From Flaccisagitta enflata (taxonomy: Eukaryota > Chaetognatha > Sagittoidea > Aphragmophora): a DNA stretch of 64,000 nucleotides. This document shows, piece by piece, positions 1 through 10,149 of this stretch. Where the stretch lies: contig OZ231126.1 of assembly GCA_965153355.1 (NCBI GenBank), positions 39,184,001 to 39,248,000 of the forward strand, read 5' to 3'. The notes beneath the pieces are model-generated. The model saw nothing but the letters and a program-made list of their open reading frames with translations, was not told the DNA's origin and did no database searches. How positions within the stretch are numbered: the first letter of the stretch is position 1; every line of letters begins with the position of its first letter. Made by a program: the position numbers and the translations under genes.

Positions 1-782
1 CCACGACCTCTTGCAAGAGCATCGGCGTCGTCGAGATCCGCAAGCATGTCGTCAGCTTGCTCCATCGGAGACGCACGCGCAGGTTCAATTTCCGAGACCA
101 AATCCGAGACCCACTGATTGACGGCATCTCCTCTTTGGATCGGCGGCAGATTTAAAAATTGACCGCCAGTTGGAGATTGCGCACCATGTCGCGGGGCCGG
201 AAGTGGTAGATACTCGGATCCGTCGGGGTTTGGCGAAGACGTTCGCATCCTTGGTGTTGGAGCGCCAGTCACATTGTCACGGGCGGCATGAGTGTCAGTT
301 GGGAGACTGTTCCATGAGAATTCATTGACGGGTCTTTTACGATTCCCAATGTCATTGTGCATTGCGTTAACGATGTCGGCGTTGGAAGGAAAACCCTCTG
401 GATAGTTTTCACGATCGAAGAAACGCATGGAGTTCCATTCGCGCCGGATTCGACGCAGAGTGGACGCCGCGAATCGAAGAGGGTCGCCGGGCATCGAGTC
501 GAGCGCCATTTGCCTTGCGTATGATATAAAGTCGTAGACCATATCCCGAAGGCCATGTCGAGCGCCATCTGATTCACATGCGGCGTCGTCGAAATCATTC
601 GATCCTTCGGCGTAAGCGGCAACGGCGTCGAAAAGGCGCCGGCATCCTTCCATCTCCGCCGTGATGTCGTTTCTCATCGCGCGCAAACGATCCGACCTCG
701 GACACTGATTCAAACCGAAGTGAGATACACGAGATGACGTTGAAGCAGTTGAGACGGTGTCGTCGCTACGCGCGGCCGCCAT
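1..782 (-). CDS. Gag-like N-terminal reading frame, cut by window edge
   Basis: An ATG at 782-780 on the minus strand opens a frame that stays open for 260 codons to the left edge, so no stop lies in the window. The start is MAAARSDDTVSTASTSSR and the product is rich in Asp, Arg, Ala and Ser. A stretch around residues 70-115 (RHGLRDMVYDFISYARQMAL followed by PGDPLRFAAS) looks helical. The DNA is much richer in GC than the AT-rich DNA that follows, and resembles in composition and codon use the gag of the BEL/Pao element at 7063. I infer the start of gag of a second LTR retroelement, transcribed leftwards. No zinc knuckle is reached, so an unrelated GC-rich gene remains possible. Confidence 0.45.
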   Translation of the reverse strand, partial: MAAARSDDTVSTASTSSRVSHFGLNQCPRSDRLRAMRNDITAEMEGCRRLFDAVAAYAEGSNDFDDAACESDGARHGLRDMVYDFISYARQMALDSMPGDPLRFAASTLRRIRREWNSMRFFDRENYPEGFPSNADIVNAMHNDIGNRKRPVNEFSWNSLPTDTHAARDNVTGAPTPRMRTSSPNPDGSEYLPLPAPRHGAQSPTGGQFLNLPPIQRGDAVNQWVSDLVSEIEPARASPMEQADDMLADLDDADALARGR

Positions 783-2176
783 TGTCCAATTTCGTTTTCG
801 GAGGTCAAGATGTAAAGAGTCGAGTCGTTTTTAAATTGTTGAAATATAAATTACGCCCACGAGTTTCAACTGGCACTGTCTATGAGCGTCTATCTGACTG
901 ACGACTTGTGGTGAAAGAAAGTTGGCCGATTGGAAAATAGGAAGGCGATCGTCTCGTTTATTCCATAAAAATTTCAACAACTGAAGAGAGGGGGAAAAAT
1001 GAAAGGGAAAGTGGGCGTTAATGGTGATCAGCAAACGCAAAAGATAACATGAAATCGAGATAGGACACAATAAAGGACAGAAACAGCACATGACAACATG
1101 TTCATCTTCTTCAGAGCCCATGCCACCTGATAATACCTGCCCCTGCCCCGGCCCATCCCATTAAATTCATCCATATCATCCCTATAGCAAGCTGATCGGG
1201 CAAGCGATAAAAACCATACTAAAATCCGGCGATAAAAATGCAAAAGGGCAAAAAGACAAAAATAACAGACCGGAAGACAAGATAAAAACAACGTTAATAA
1301 AAGCAAAGACGCGTCTATAAAACTTACTTTTAGGCCCACTTTCGTTGGTTTCAACCCACAGTCTGTCGATGTCAAACTAACGTTAATTGTCCGTTCATAA
1401 GTTTATCTGCAATAAAAAGATGAGAGATTATTGAAATTAATGAATTCCAAGGGCGCATTCAATCGATCACGAAAAATCAATCAATCACTTTAAGAAGCAA
1501 TGCCGTAAATAATAAAATCAATCAATCCAAAATTGGATGATACGAAAGACGAGTTACGTATGTTTGCCTACGTAATAAAAACAAATGGCACAAAATACAA
1601 GGCGCAACCATATGGTTACCCATCTAGCGTCCAATATAAAAAATGGCGAGAAACAAAAGACGCCGGCATTGAATAACAGGAAAAGAAGAAAAACCAAAAG
1701 CACGCAAAAGAAACAAATGCACTCATACTTAATAGACGGACGGACATACATTTCTAACAGTGACCCATTTTACCCCGCTGACCCATTTTACTCCACTCTA
1801 CCCTAAGTATTTTTGTCTCAAAAACAAAGTGCTCCCAAATTCAAACTCAGACATTTAGAGCAATTCCGATCGCCCTACTATTTACAGCTTTAATATCATG
1901 AATATCATGAATATCATGAAGCAAAATAGGCTATGTCAAAATATTTGCATTTTAGTGAAAACACTGAGAATACTAAAAGTAATTGCAGGGATTTTGGCCT
2001 CGTAGCTGCGATTAAGGCCTTGAGACTGGGATTTGAGCCGGGGGAGGGGGGCACAGAGGAAGACGGACGAGGAGAAGGAGGAGAAAGCAAAGGTCATTGG
2101 CCTCTGGCCAAACACAACATTGTTGAGTGACAACCATCCAAACCATTAAAATATTGGCCCGTTAGTTTACTTGTTG
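783..2176. other. Leader/possible LTR of the left-edge element, then AT-rich DNA
   Basis: If the frame at 1-782 is gag, its leader and 5' LTR should lie here. I see short open frames but cannot place LTR ends or a primer-binding site. The motif gtgggcgt(t)aa occurs once on each strand (about 847-859 and 1010-1020). Around 1898-1920 there is a triple atcatgaat direct repeat. No gene is supported. Confidence 0.3.
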
Positions 2177-3147
2177 TACAGAGTCTTTAATTGCGACTGA
2201 CTTATTCTAAATTGATGGTGTGCCTCTCATAGTCGACATTATGATTTTTTCTTTTTTTCCTCTTATTGCATATTGTCTGACGTTTTTTGGTTTCAGGGGT
2301 TTTTGTCAAAGCTTTTGCTTGTAACAAAAATTTCAAGTAGTTAGGGTTTTCATGGTTGTAACTGAAAAAATCATCTTTTTCATGACATCTCTTTTTCAAA
2401 CAGCCTAAATGGTTTCAGCAACAGAAGTTCAACTGGTCCAAAATGAAAGATAATTTCATGATGTTATTGGTGACATGTCAGTCTGTCAGTGACTTGGTAA
2501 GACCCTCCACATGTCCTTTTGTAGGATCATCTGACCACTGCTTATCCAGCCATTCCATGAACTCTTTTGGAACTGGCAAAACATTGCTGCCCCAATAAGT
2601 AATAAACCCCTTGTGCCACTGCTTCTGCTCTCTTGCACTCATATGAGACTGGGAATGAGTCTGGGGGAGTTATGTCTATGCCTTGTCCAAACTAATTTAG
2701 ATGGAACAATGTGTTGATATTTTGATTCCATGTGATGACCTTGAAATCGATTTCTGACAAAATGTTTTCCAAACAAACGATTTACTTTATGGTTTGTATA
2801 AAATAATTCTAGCAATATATATTTGATTTTTTAACCGCTTAAAAGTAGATTAAATTATGTTTGATTTGAGACCAATAAGTCATCTCTAGCTCTAGCTAAT
2901 CAAAATGAGAGCGATATAAAAAAAAATTGTCAAAACAAAAAACATTTTTTTCAAGTCACAATCATAGGTACCTGATCTACTTAAAATTATCATAACAGAC
3001 AAAAAATTTGACAAAAACTCTTGAAATTTTGATAAAAAAAACGTCAAACAATATGCTAGAGGAGGAAAAAAAGAAGAAATCATAATATTGACTATGAGAG
3101 GCACACCATCAATTTAGAATAAGTCAGTTGCAATTGAAGACCCTGTA
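2177..3147. mobile_element. Fold-back MITE with TACAG...CTGTA ends
   Basis: The left arm from 2177 (reading inward: acttattctaaattgatggt, then gtgcctctcatag) is repeated in inverted orientation up to 3147, where the end reads gaccctgta. The arms are hundreds of bases long. A conserved subterminal block TGACGTTTTTT lies at about 2278 and inverted near 3040. TA at both ends and a CAG start fit a non-autonomous Tc1/mariner-type element. It has no coding capacity. Confidence 0.75.
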
Positions 3148-4123
3148 AAATACAAAATGAGAATATAATTGAAAAAAAAAATGAACGCTCGGGAGGAACC
3201 GTTGGAATGACCATTTGCCGGGCAATGTGACTTTAAGTTTAAGAGTCGCGCGCAAACGACAGAACAATTGCCGGTGATACTACGCCCATTGCATTGATAT
3301 TGATATCAACGTGAAAACGCTGACAAAAGCCATCATGTCAAACTAGTTACATTTAGTCCATCAATCAGTCTGACTTCTCTTTTTTAATGTCTCTTTTTTG
3401 GTTTTTGTCTCCGAAAGCCTCATCCTTTCCGTAGGTCGGTCTGTCAGTTGTTCTGTATTTTCTTTTTTTTTTTCTTTTTTGTTCTTTTCTGTTCTTTTTT
3501 TTTTCATTCATTTTTGTGCTTTTTAGTCGCGTGCACGCGACTCTGACCCACTTTGTCCGTCTGTGGGTCCATCTGTCTGTCTGTCGGTCTGTCCATCCGT
3601 CCATCACTCTAAGCTTTTCTTCACCTTTATACATCGTTTTAAGTCATTTTAAAGTCATTTCATATTTGTCTTTTAGTCTTGACAACCAAACGCGACTTAG
3701 CGGTGTTGGCCTTGTTTTATATTATAAATTATTCTAAGTCATTCTAAGTCATGCTTAGTCGTTCTTAATCATTTTAAGTCTTAATCAGTTATATCAAGTC
3801 ATTTAAGTCAATTTGGTCAATATAGTCATTTCAGTCATTTTACACTATTTTATGTCTTTTTAAATCACTTAAACTCCTTTCAAGTCATCTTGAGTCATTG
3901 AAAGTCAATTTAAGTCATCTTAAGTTATTTACGTCTCGCACGCGACTTATAGGTGTTGGCCTTGTTCTCTTAAAATTTTCCTGTGAGTTTTTACTTCCCG
4001 AGTCCCGACTATATATAAACTCTGGTTTTATATTTCCATCTATCCGGCCGAATCTTTGACTTGTCAGACGAAAACTTTTTTGGACTTACTTCAGTCGGCA
4101 AGACTTTTCTATTTTCCACAAAA
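3148..4123. repeat. AT-rich spacer with dispersed family A-like fragments
   Basis: At 3524-3545 there is a palindromic block, tagtcgcgtgcacgcgact, followed by gtcc/gtct-rich DNA. This is the terminal signature of the dispersed family described at 18130. It recurs in part at 3930-3965 (cacgcgacttataggtgttggcc), and the same ggtgttggccttgtt occurs at about 3700. Between them runs degenerate (aagtcatttt)n DNA. The stretch ends at the first exon of the XK-related gene. Confidence 0.5.
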
Positions 4124-5466
4124 ATGGTTACTGAAGAGGAAGAACTTTCATCTAATGGGGAGACGGAAGGAAACCGCAAAAAGGACGAGCTAGGTAAATA
4201 AAAACAAGGTCATTAGACCCAAGTCCCGTGCGTCGGCACTTTCAATAAATTTCCGGCAGACAGACAGGCAAACAATTTTTTTTAAAGAAAGACATTTTAA
4301 ATAGCGGTTTACTCCTTTAAGTTTCTATTCAATCTTCTATTAAAAAAAGCACGATAAAAAAAACTTTCAAACAATGGACGGACAGAACAATGGACGAACA
4401 GACTGACAGATGGATATGACCAACCAACCAACCGACCAACCAACCAACCAACCAACCAATGGACCTACCAACAAAGGCTCATAGTGGTTTATGAATGCCT
4501 TAAAAGCATTCAAAAACATTTAAGATGTCTTTTAAATTGTGAAAGACGCCCTTTAGAGAACTTTGTGACGGACAGACAGGCGGATCGACCGACCTATGGA
4601 CTAACCAAAAAGCGGCTTGAAGTTTCTTTTTAAGCTCTCGCTGGTGCAAAAATCCGCATGAAGTTTTAAGTCTCTGTTTAGATTTGACAGTCGTTCTTTT
4701 TGTTCGTCCAATCCACCTAGATTTGTTCATACAGTGGAGCTTCACTAGAGCGCACCCGCTAATAAGGCATGCCCGCTTATAGAGCATACAACGTACAATC
4801 CTATGAAAGATTTTATTTTTATTTCTACATTGGCAATAAGGCAGCTTCACTATAAGGCATAATTGGAATGCGCTCTAATGAAACTCAACTGTATTCATAT
4901 TACCCTTTCGACCGATATTAGAAGATGATAACGACAAGGAAAAGAAGAAATCGCCCGCGGGAGACAATTCCAGATTGCCCCAACAGTTGCATGAATGCAA
5001 AAAGATCAGCGCTTTAACAGAATCCTGTCTTGCACTGGAGAAGGCTAACAAGGAATTGAAACAAAAATACGAATTGAAAAGTCATGCAGAAAAGTTACAC
5101 AATGATAAACAGGGTGAAGAATTCAAAAATCGGCAAAAAGATGAAGGTATGTGCCGCCAATCCGACTTCGCTGTTGTTGGTTTGAAAATTGTTGGACCGA
5201 TCATATGAATGTCAGTTGTAGCCGGTCCTGCGTGGACAGATGGAAAGTCGCATGGCACCACAGCGCCTCAAATGCTGACTTTGTCTGATTCCATGAAAAA
5301 GTACGATTTTCAACATTAAGAATTCATATACGTGTAGAGCCTCCATCGTGGGGGACACTGTTGGCCCTATCTTTTGGCGTTGCATTGTACTTTTGGGACC
5401 TTGGCGCTGACGTTCTGGTGGGAAAGGAACAATATCTTCGATTTTATCAAAGACGTAAACTACAAG
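4124..5466 (+). CDS. XK-related protein A, exons 1-3
   Basis: Three exons fit by phase: 4124-4193, 4922-5146 and 5338-5466. Donors are G|GTAAAT, G|GTATGT and G|GTAGGA; acceptors end in TAG. Exon 1 starts MVTEEEELSSNGETEGN and exon 2 is a charged, coiled-coil-like stretch (LALEKANKELKQKYELKSH), so the N-terminus is a roughly 100-residue cytosolic tail, longer than in typical XK proteins. Exon 3 carries the first membrane segment, LALSFGVALYFWDLGADVLV, matching the acidic D-x-G-x-D pattern in the first membrane segment of XK-related proteins and the equivalent segment of the gene at 28171 (TLVDIGSDSYL). The gene continues at 18442 beyond a retrotransposon. The exons are inferred by eye; each join keeps the frame. 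Confidence 0.68.
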
Positions 5467-6100
5467 GTAGGAGTTTAGTAAGGACCGCGATGCTGTTAAA
5501 CCACTGTCTCAAAGGTGTCTCATTTAACTTGATTTGCCAAAGATATAAAATTCATCATTAAGACAAAAAAGCAGTGTTTTTTTTTCATGGCACAATATGT
5601 GGTTAATTTTGGAGTTAGCGAGCTAATCATCTGTGTAACAAGGTTGCAGCAAGGTTGCTATGGATAACTAACTTATCTTAAATTGAAATCCTTAATGTTA
5701 TATCATAACAATTTCACATAGCATCCTCGTGGCGAAATGAAGTTAAGAAGTGCTTCAGATATCATTTTTGCAATTTTTGTCCATCCCTTTAATCCAATAG
5801 CTAAATAGGGAATTAAAAAAATCACAAAGATAATTGTTTTCCTTTTCTCAAAATTCATTTGTCTTTCCTTTTAGAGTTGAATGAGGAAACAAATTTTCAA
5901 TGATCTTTTGTTGCTAAAGAAAAAAAATCACACAATTATTTTACAAAAATCACTCGCAAAAGCAAGACGAAAATGTTATGGGCATTTTCTGTTACACAGA
6001 TGCGCAGTCTCAACAATGCAGTTTGTAGTGTCTTGAACCAACAAATTATGTTATGCAAATTGTTTTTAAAAATGTATCAAAGAAAAAGAAAAACAGTGAG
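5467..6100 (+). other. Intron 3 of XK-related gene A, left part
   Basis: AT-rich intron sequence between the exon 3 donor and the retrotransposon. I see no other coding exon or clear repeat. The last five bases, gtgag at 6096-6100, are one copy of the target duplication of the BEL/Pao element. Confidence 0.6.
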
Positions 6101-6783
6101 TGTCATCAATTGCGCCGTATTTTGTTATCCTCTTGTCCATCTACAGGAAATCTCGCAAATTTCGTTATTTCGGGTGTCGCTCCAGGACTCCTCTTCCTCA
6201 TCATCCTCCTCCTCTCACGACTCCTCGACTTCTCTCCTCCTCATCCTCGACTTCTCTCTTCCTATGGACTCTTTTCTGGAGAGAACTTTATCAGGATTCT
6301 TCGTCTTCAATCAAGAATAAATGACTCATTTAAAGTTCGACTAAAGATCACGCAAAGATCATTTTTAGATTTAAAGACTCATTGCCTCGCCATTGCTATG
6401 ATATATTGTGCATATCCTTGTTTTAGATTTCTCTTTTTCCCCCAGTGCAAGCGAGAAAGCTTCCTCTGTATATCGTTTCTATAGGACATTAATGTGGTTA
6501 TCTCGGACTTCTGCTGTCATTCCCCCCCTTCCGGAAATCATTCATCCCTGACTCCTCAGGTAGCGAGCCTTGTCAATGATGTGGTCTGGCCCACTTTTCC
6601 TTTTTGGCTCATCCTAATATCCGCCCCCCCCTCTCCCTTTTCTCATTTATCATAGAACTTACAGATCCCTTCATTCTCCAATTCGCGTATTCGTTCTAGC
6701 GGGATTCTTAAGACGGAGTTACTCAGCGATCATCAGGGCATCTAGCTAGCTAGTGAACTGTTCATACGTCACGGACTCGCACA
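6101..6783 (+). repeat. 5' LTR of the BEL/Pao element
   Basis: Starts tgtcatcaattgcgcc and ends cggactcgcaca. A possible poly(A) signal AATAAA lies at 6316-6321. It contains a CT-rich stretch (about 6180-6260) and a palindromic ctagctagctag near 6750. It differs from the 3' LTR at about 6109 (a/g), 6263 (t/a) and 6548 (t/c). Confidence 0.97.
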
Positions 6784-7062
6784 ATCTGTAAGTTCTGACA
6801 GTTCACTGGCTCCCTTCGGTGAAAGCAAGCGAACAACACCCGCCTCCCCTTCCTCTTCACCCTTCCGGTCACGACGAAAGCTCAAGAACATTCTCCTCCT
6901 CATCTTCCTCATCACTTCTCCCTCCTCCTCATCCTCCCAATTACGGTGAAAGCTCAAGAACGTTCTCCCCTTCCTCATCTTCCATTACGTCATTCTTCCT
7001 CCTCATCATTCTAACACGGTAAAAGACAAAGAAACTCTTCCTCTTCCTCATCATCCATCACG
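6784..7062 (+). other. Leader of the BEL/Pao element
   Basis: Untranslated leader between the LTR and gag. It is CT-rich with two imperfect copies of a segment containing ggtgaaagctcaagaac-type sequence (about 6886-6905 and 6946-6965). A classical primer-binding site directly after the LTR could not be identified with confidence. Confidence 0.6.
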
Positions 7063-9924
7063 ATGGCAGCAAAGGCCCGCGCAGAAAAAGCCAAAATTCT
7101 GGAAGATACTTTGAGAAAGATGCCCGACTTCAACGCCGTGATCGTGGCAGCGGACGCCGGAGCTATCGGCGGAAGCGGCGCCTCGGTAAACACGGCGATG
7201 ACGTCGGACTTCCAAACGGAAAGTGACGAGAGATCTAGAGAAGCGAAGGCAACGGCACAAACATTGGGACTGCTCGCGCGCTTCTTCGCTCTGCGACATG
7301 ACGATGTATTGAAAGAGTTCGCCGGCGTCGACGATCATGACGCACATCAGGCATTTCTCTACATTGACGACATGCGCGTCGCGCTCGTGGGAAAAATGTG
7401 GCTTTTCCACGAAATGATTACGAAAAAACTATTTCCCGCCAACACGAGAGAGGACATTCACGGACGAAAATCGGCTGGAAACCACATCAACGTCATCTTA
7501 AAAGACTTCCTCCATACGCGTCGCGCATGCCTTTCACAAGAAACCTACGACGACCCGGACTACGCGCCAAAACCGCCAACAAAAACTGACTTTGTACAAA
7601 ACTCCGCCAGAAAAGGAAGTGTATCGGACAGAGCATTGGCGCTTGCTAACTCCGCCAAGGACTTCATCGGCGAGGTCACATCGCCGAGAAAAGCGAAATC
7701 ACTCGCCAACGATAAGTTTACGGGAAAGAAAAATGATAAAAAAACGGCGTCGCCGGCGCCCCCCGGAACATCGGGGGAAACCGCGGCGCCATCGGTCAGT
7801 GACGTCAAAGTGGATAAGAAAAAACTCACGCCTAAGAATACAGAAGGTGATAAAAAAGAACAAGACCCGGCGACGGAAGACCCAAACGACGCCGACGACG
7901 CCGCCACGAAAAAGTCAGGCGCGCCTGAAGAAGACAGCGCCGAAACTGACGACGAAGCGGAACAAAAGCGCCGCCAAGCAGGAAACGCAAAAGCGGCCGG
8001 CTGGGTCGCTGATCAACAAGAACAACAAATCGCGCAACAAAACAATCAATACCATGACGCCGTCCAAAGCATCATCAACACGAGCGAGACCCACGCGATA
8101 GCAATTGAAAAAGACAATGAACATTATGAAGAAGTCCTCAAAAGAGAAAAAGAAGAAACAGAACGCGTGAAAGAAGAATTGAGAAACTTGGAAGCAATCC
8201 ACGAATTACAAAGAAAAAAACGACGAGAACAAGAAAAGAAAAAAGACGAACTAAAACAACAACAACAACAGCAGACGAACAAAGCCATACAAACGAACAA
8301 AAGACAATTAACAGCTCAAAAGAGACAAGCAGAGATAATTCAAAGCGTGGAATTGGTTCAAGCGGAAAAACAAGACGCGAGTGAAAAACTAGAAAAACTA
8401 AAGCGCCAGATTCAGAACAATTTGGACGAATTAACAGAAGAAGAAGACGAGGTACAGTTCATCGACGCCGTATTCTCGTCGACGCAAAATGACGCGCCGA
8501 CGCCAAGCGAGAGCGCCGCGACAACAACCGGAAGTGGAAAGAAAAAACGCCGATCCCCACACAAAAAGAGCCCAAATGCAGCGAGATATCCTCCTCCCAA
8601 TCTACCTCCCCTGGGCGATAACTTCCCAAAAGACGTCAGACGAGTGGGCGTCGAGTACAAACCGGCGCCAAAACCGGCGCCCAAACCGGCGCCGAAAATG
8701 CAGAACGGCGACGCCGCGGGAGGTCATGCATCCCCCGCGACTGACGCCAGACGAACAACTAATACGATTTCTTCAGCAACCGCGGCGCCGCAGCACGACT
8801 TCTCTAAATTCATTCGCACGCTAGAATTGGACACCGTCAGAAGAAGCATCGTTGGGGTCCGACCAGAGACACTATTTAAACAATACGATTCGAAAAAAAA
8901 GGGCGAATACAACTCCTTAATGAACCAGTTCGACTCGGCTTTCGGCTTCATCCCTGGAATAACCGGCAACGAAAAAGTCACGGAATTATCGGGACATTGG
9001 TTTGCTGGAGCAGCAAAAAAGGCGTTGAAGGCAGCAAGACCGACAGCGGACGATCCGAATGGAGACATCGCCTACGCAAAAGTGAGGTCACATCTAGACT
9101 CAATTTATGGCCAAGACATTGATTCCGCCGCCGACGCCCTCGCCAGACTGAAGGAAGGCGGAGTCGTCGCCAAAGACAGCCTCACTGCGCATCAAGACCT
9201 CTACCTCAACATGCTGGAGGCGGAAAGCTCGGCGTTATCAGCGTCGTCGACGGAGTTATTCGACAGAACGTCCACCCTGATCGAGATCATGTCGGCGAGA
9301 TTACCGCACCAAATGGAGAAATTCTTCGAAACGTATGAAGAAGGAGAAGGATTCCAGAAGCTTCTCGAATTCATCCATCGGCGAATTACAATCCTAAAAA
9401 CCATTCAGGTGACGACTCAAAAACCACAAACAATAAAAATTCACGCGACGGAGACAAAAGAAATTAAAAACCAACAATACGGCCCCAATACATTCGCCCA
9501 ACAAGTACAAAATTCCCCAAAGAAGGAAGAAAAGAAGGTTAGATGCACTCACTGCCAAGGCCTTCATCAGACGACAACATGCAACCGTCTTCTCATCCTA
9601 TCGCTGCCCGAAAGAATTGAAATCGCCAATAAAGCCCGAATGTGTTATCATTGCATGGAGACGACGCACAACGCTAAAGACTGCCCGGAGAAAAAAGAGG
9701 TCTCATGTTCAATGTGCAATAAAAAAGGACACATCGCCATGTTTCACGGCAGGACCTGGCTTAACCAAGCCAATGGACAGACGGACCGCTTCCGACGAGG
9801 CGGCAATGACACCAACCTAAAAATCGTCGATCCTCCGAAAACGGCGCCGCTCAACGCCGGCGCAGCGGGAAACAACGCCGCCGCGAAACAAACCGACGAG
9901 GAAGTGGAAAACCCCCCCATCTGA
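7063..9924 (+). CDS. gag: Gag polyprotein of the BEL/Pao element
   Basis: The frame encodes 953 residues, long for a BEL/Pao gag. The N-terminal 150 residues look globular and helical. Residues about 170-330 are low-complexity, rich in Lys, Ala, Pro and Asp. Residues about 330-470 form a long charged coiled coil rich in Gln, Glu and Lys. A repeated KPAPKPAPKPAPK stretch follows near 530-545. A second folded region (about 580-800) precedes three zinc-knuckle-like motifs: CTHC-x3-H-x4-C (about 828), CYHC-x4-H-x4-C (about 859) and CSMC-x4-H-x4-H (about 881), for nucleic-acid binding. The frame ends at TGA 9922-9924, and the same frame continues into the protease. An RNA-hairpin-like motif sits at 7760-7777. 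Confidence 0.95.
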   Translation: MAAKARAEKAKILEDTLRKMPDFNAVIVAADAGAIGGSGASVNTAMTSDFQTESDERSREAKATAQTLGLLARFFALRHDDVLKEFAGVDDHDAHQAFLYIDDMRVALVGKMWLFHEMITKKLFPANTREDIHGRKSAGNHINVILKDFLHTRRACLSQETYDDPDYAPKPPTKTDFVQNSARKGSVSDRALALANSAKDFIGEVTSPRKAKSLANDKFTGKKNDKKTASPAPPGTSGETAAPSVSDVKVDKKKLTPKNTEGDKKEQDPATEDPNDADDAATKKSGAPEEDSAETDDEAEQKRRQAGNAKAAGWVADQQEQQIAQQNNQYHDAVQSIINTSETHAIAIEKDNEHYEEVLKREKEETERVKEELRNLEAIHELQRKKRREQEKKKDELKQQQQQQTNKAIQTNKRQLTAQKRQAEIIQSVELVQAEKQDASEKLEKLKRQIQNNLDELTEEEDEVQFIDAVFSSTQNDAPTPSESAATTTGSGKKKRRSPHKKSPNAARYPPPNLPPLGDNFPKDVRRVGVEYKPAPKPAPKPAPKMQNGDAAGGHASPATDARRTTNTISSATAAPQHDFSKFIRTLELDTVRRSIVGVRPETLFKQYDSKKKGEYNSLMNQFDSAFGFIPGITGNEKVTELSGHWFAGAAKKALKAARPTADDPNGDIAYAKVRSHLDSIYGQDIDSAADALARLKEGGVVAKDSLTAHQDLYLNMLEAESSALSASSTELFDRTSTLIEIMSARLPHQMEKFFETYEEGEGFQKLLEFIHRRITILKTIQVTTQKPQTIKIHATETKEIKNQQYGPNTFAQQVQNSPKKEEKKVRCTHCQGLHQTTTCNRLLILSLPERIEIANKARMCYHCMETTHNAKDCPEKKEVSCSMCNKKGHIAMFHGRTWLNQANGQTDRFRRGGNDTNLKIVDPPKTAPLNAGAAGNNAAAKQTDEEVENPPI
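7760..7777 (+). repeat. Recurrent hairpin copy 1 (in gag)
   Basis: CCCCCG-GAACAT-CGGGGG: six base pairs closing the loop GAACAT. It is the first of six such hairpins in the element. The others are at 14553-14566, 15152-15167, 15951-15964, 16932-16945 and 17047-17064. Confidence 0.7.
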
Positions 9925-9928
9925 CTAG
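9922..9928 (+). promoter_or_regulatory. Candidate stop-codon readthrough signal UGA-CUA-G
   Basis: The gag stop is TGA followed by CTA-G, the sequence context known from several viral and animal genes to allow readthrough. Gag and the protease frame are in the same phase, with no other stop between them, and no ATG precedes the protease motif at a sensible place. The sequence shows the arrangement; readthrough itself is inferred. Confidence 0.7.
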
Positions 9929-10149
9929 GAGCGACCGGCGTGGAGAATTTCATCGCGCCGGATGATGATGTGATTCGCCCGATTGTACTCGTGCGGATTC
10001 GCAACGTCGAGACCGGCGCTTCGGAAATGATTTACGCCATGTTAGATACATGTGCAGATAAGGATGTAATCTCGGAAAACATAGTAAAGCGACTCAACCT
10101 TACATACACGACAAAGACAATGACAGTACAAACAGTTGAAACAAAATGA
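9925..10149 (+). CDS. Retropepsin-like protease, N-terminal part
   Basis: This 74-codon frame continues gag in phase after the TGA and ends at TGA 10147-10149. It carries MLDTCADKDVISENIVKRL, which matches the retropepsin active-site stretch of BEL/Pao elements (hydrophobic-D-S/T-G) except that Cys replaces the usual Gly after Asp-Thr (10044-10052). The rest of the domain seems to lie at the start of the next frame, where GMIISVAHADTW resembles the second half of this domain (compare IGxDHA). The protease therefore straddles the ATGA overlap. Confidence 0.75.
   Translation, partial: LGATGVENFIAPDDDVIRPIVLVRIRNVETGASEMIYAMLDTCADKDVISENIVKRLNLTYTTKTMTVQTVETK
10143..10149 (+). promoter_or_regulatory. 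ATGA overlap between protease and pol frames
   Basis: The protease stop TGA (10147-10149) overlaps the pol ATG (10146-10148), and pol lies in the -1 frame. The codon before the stop is AAA within AAAA, so a tRNA can slip back one base with perfect re-pairing. The -1 frame is closed upstream by TGA at 10137, so a frameshift would have to occur within the last few codons. Coupled termination and reinitiation at ATGA is equally possible. A one-base mutation in a formerly continuous frame cannot be excluded. Confidence 0.5.

Noticed and set aside
6807-6824. tggctcccttcggtgaa as primer-binding site of the BEL/Pao element
   Set aside because: It starts 23 bases after the LTR end and I could not match it to a tRNA 3' end with confidence.
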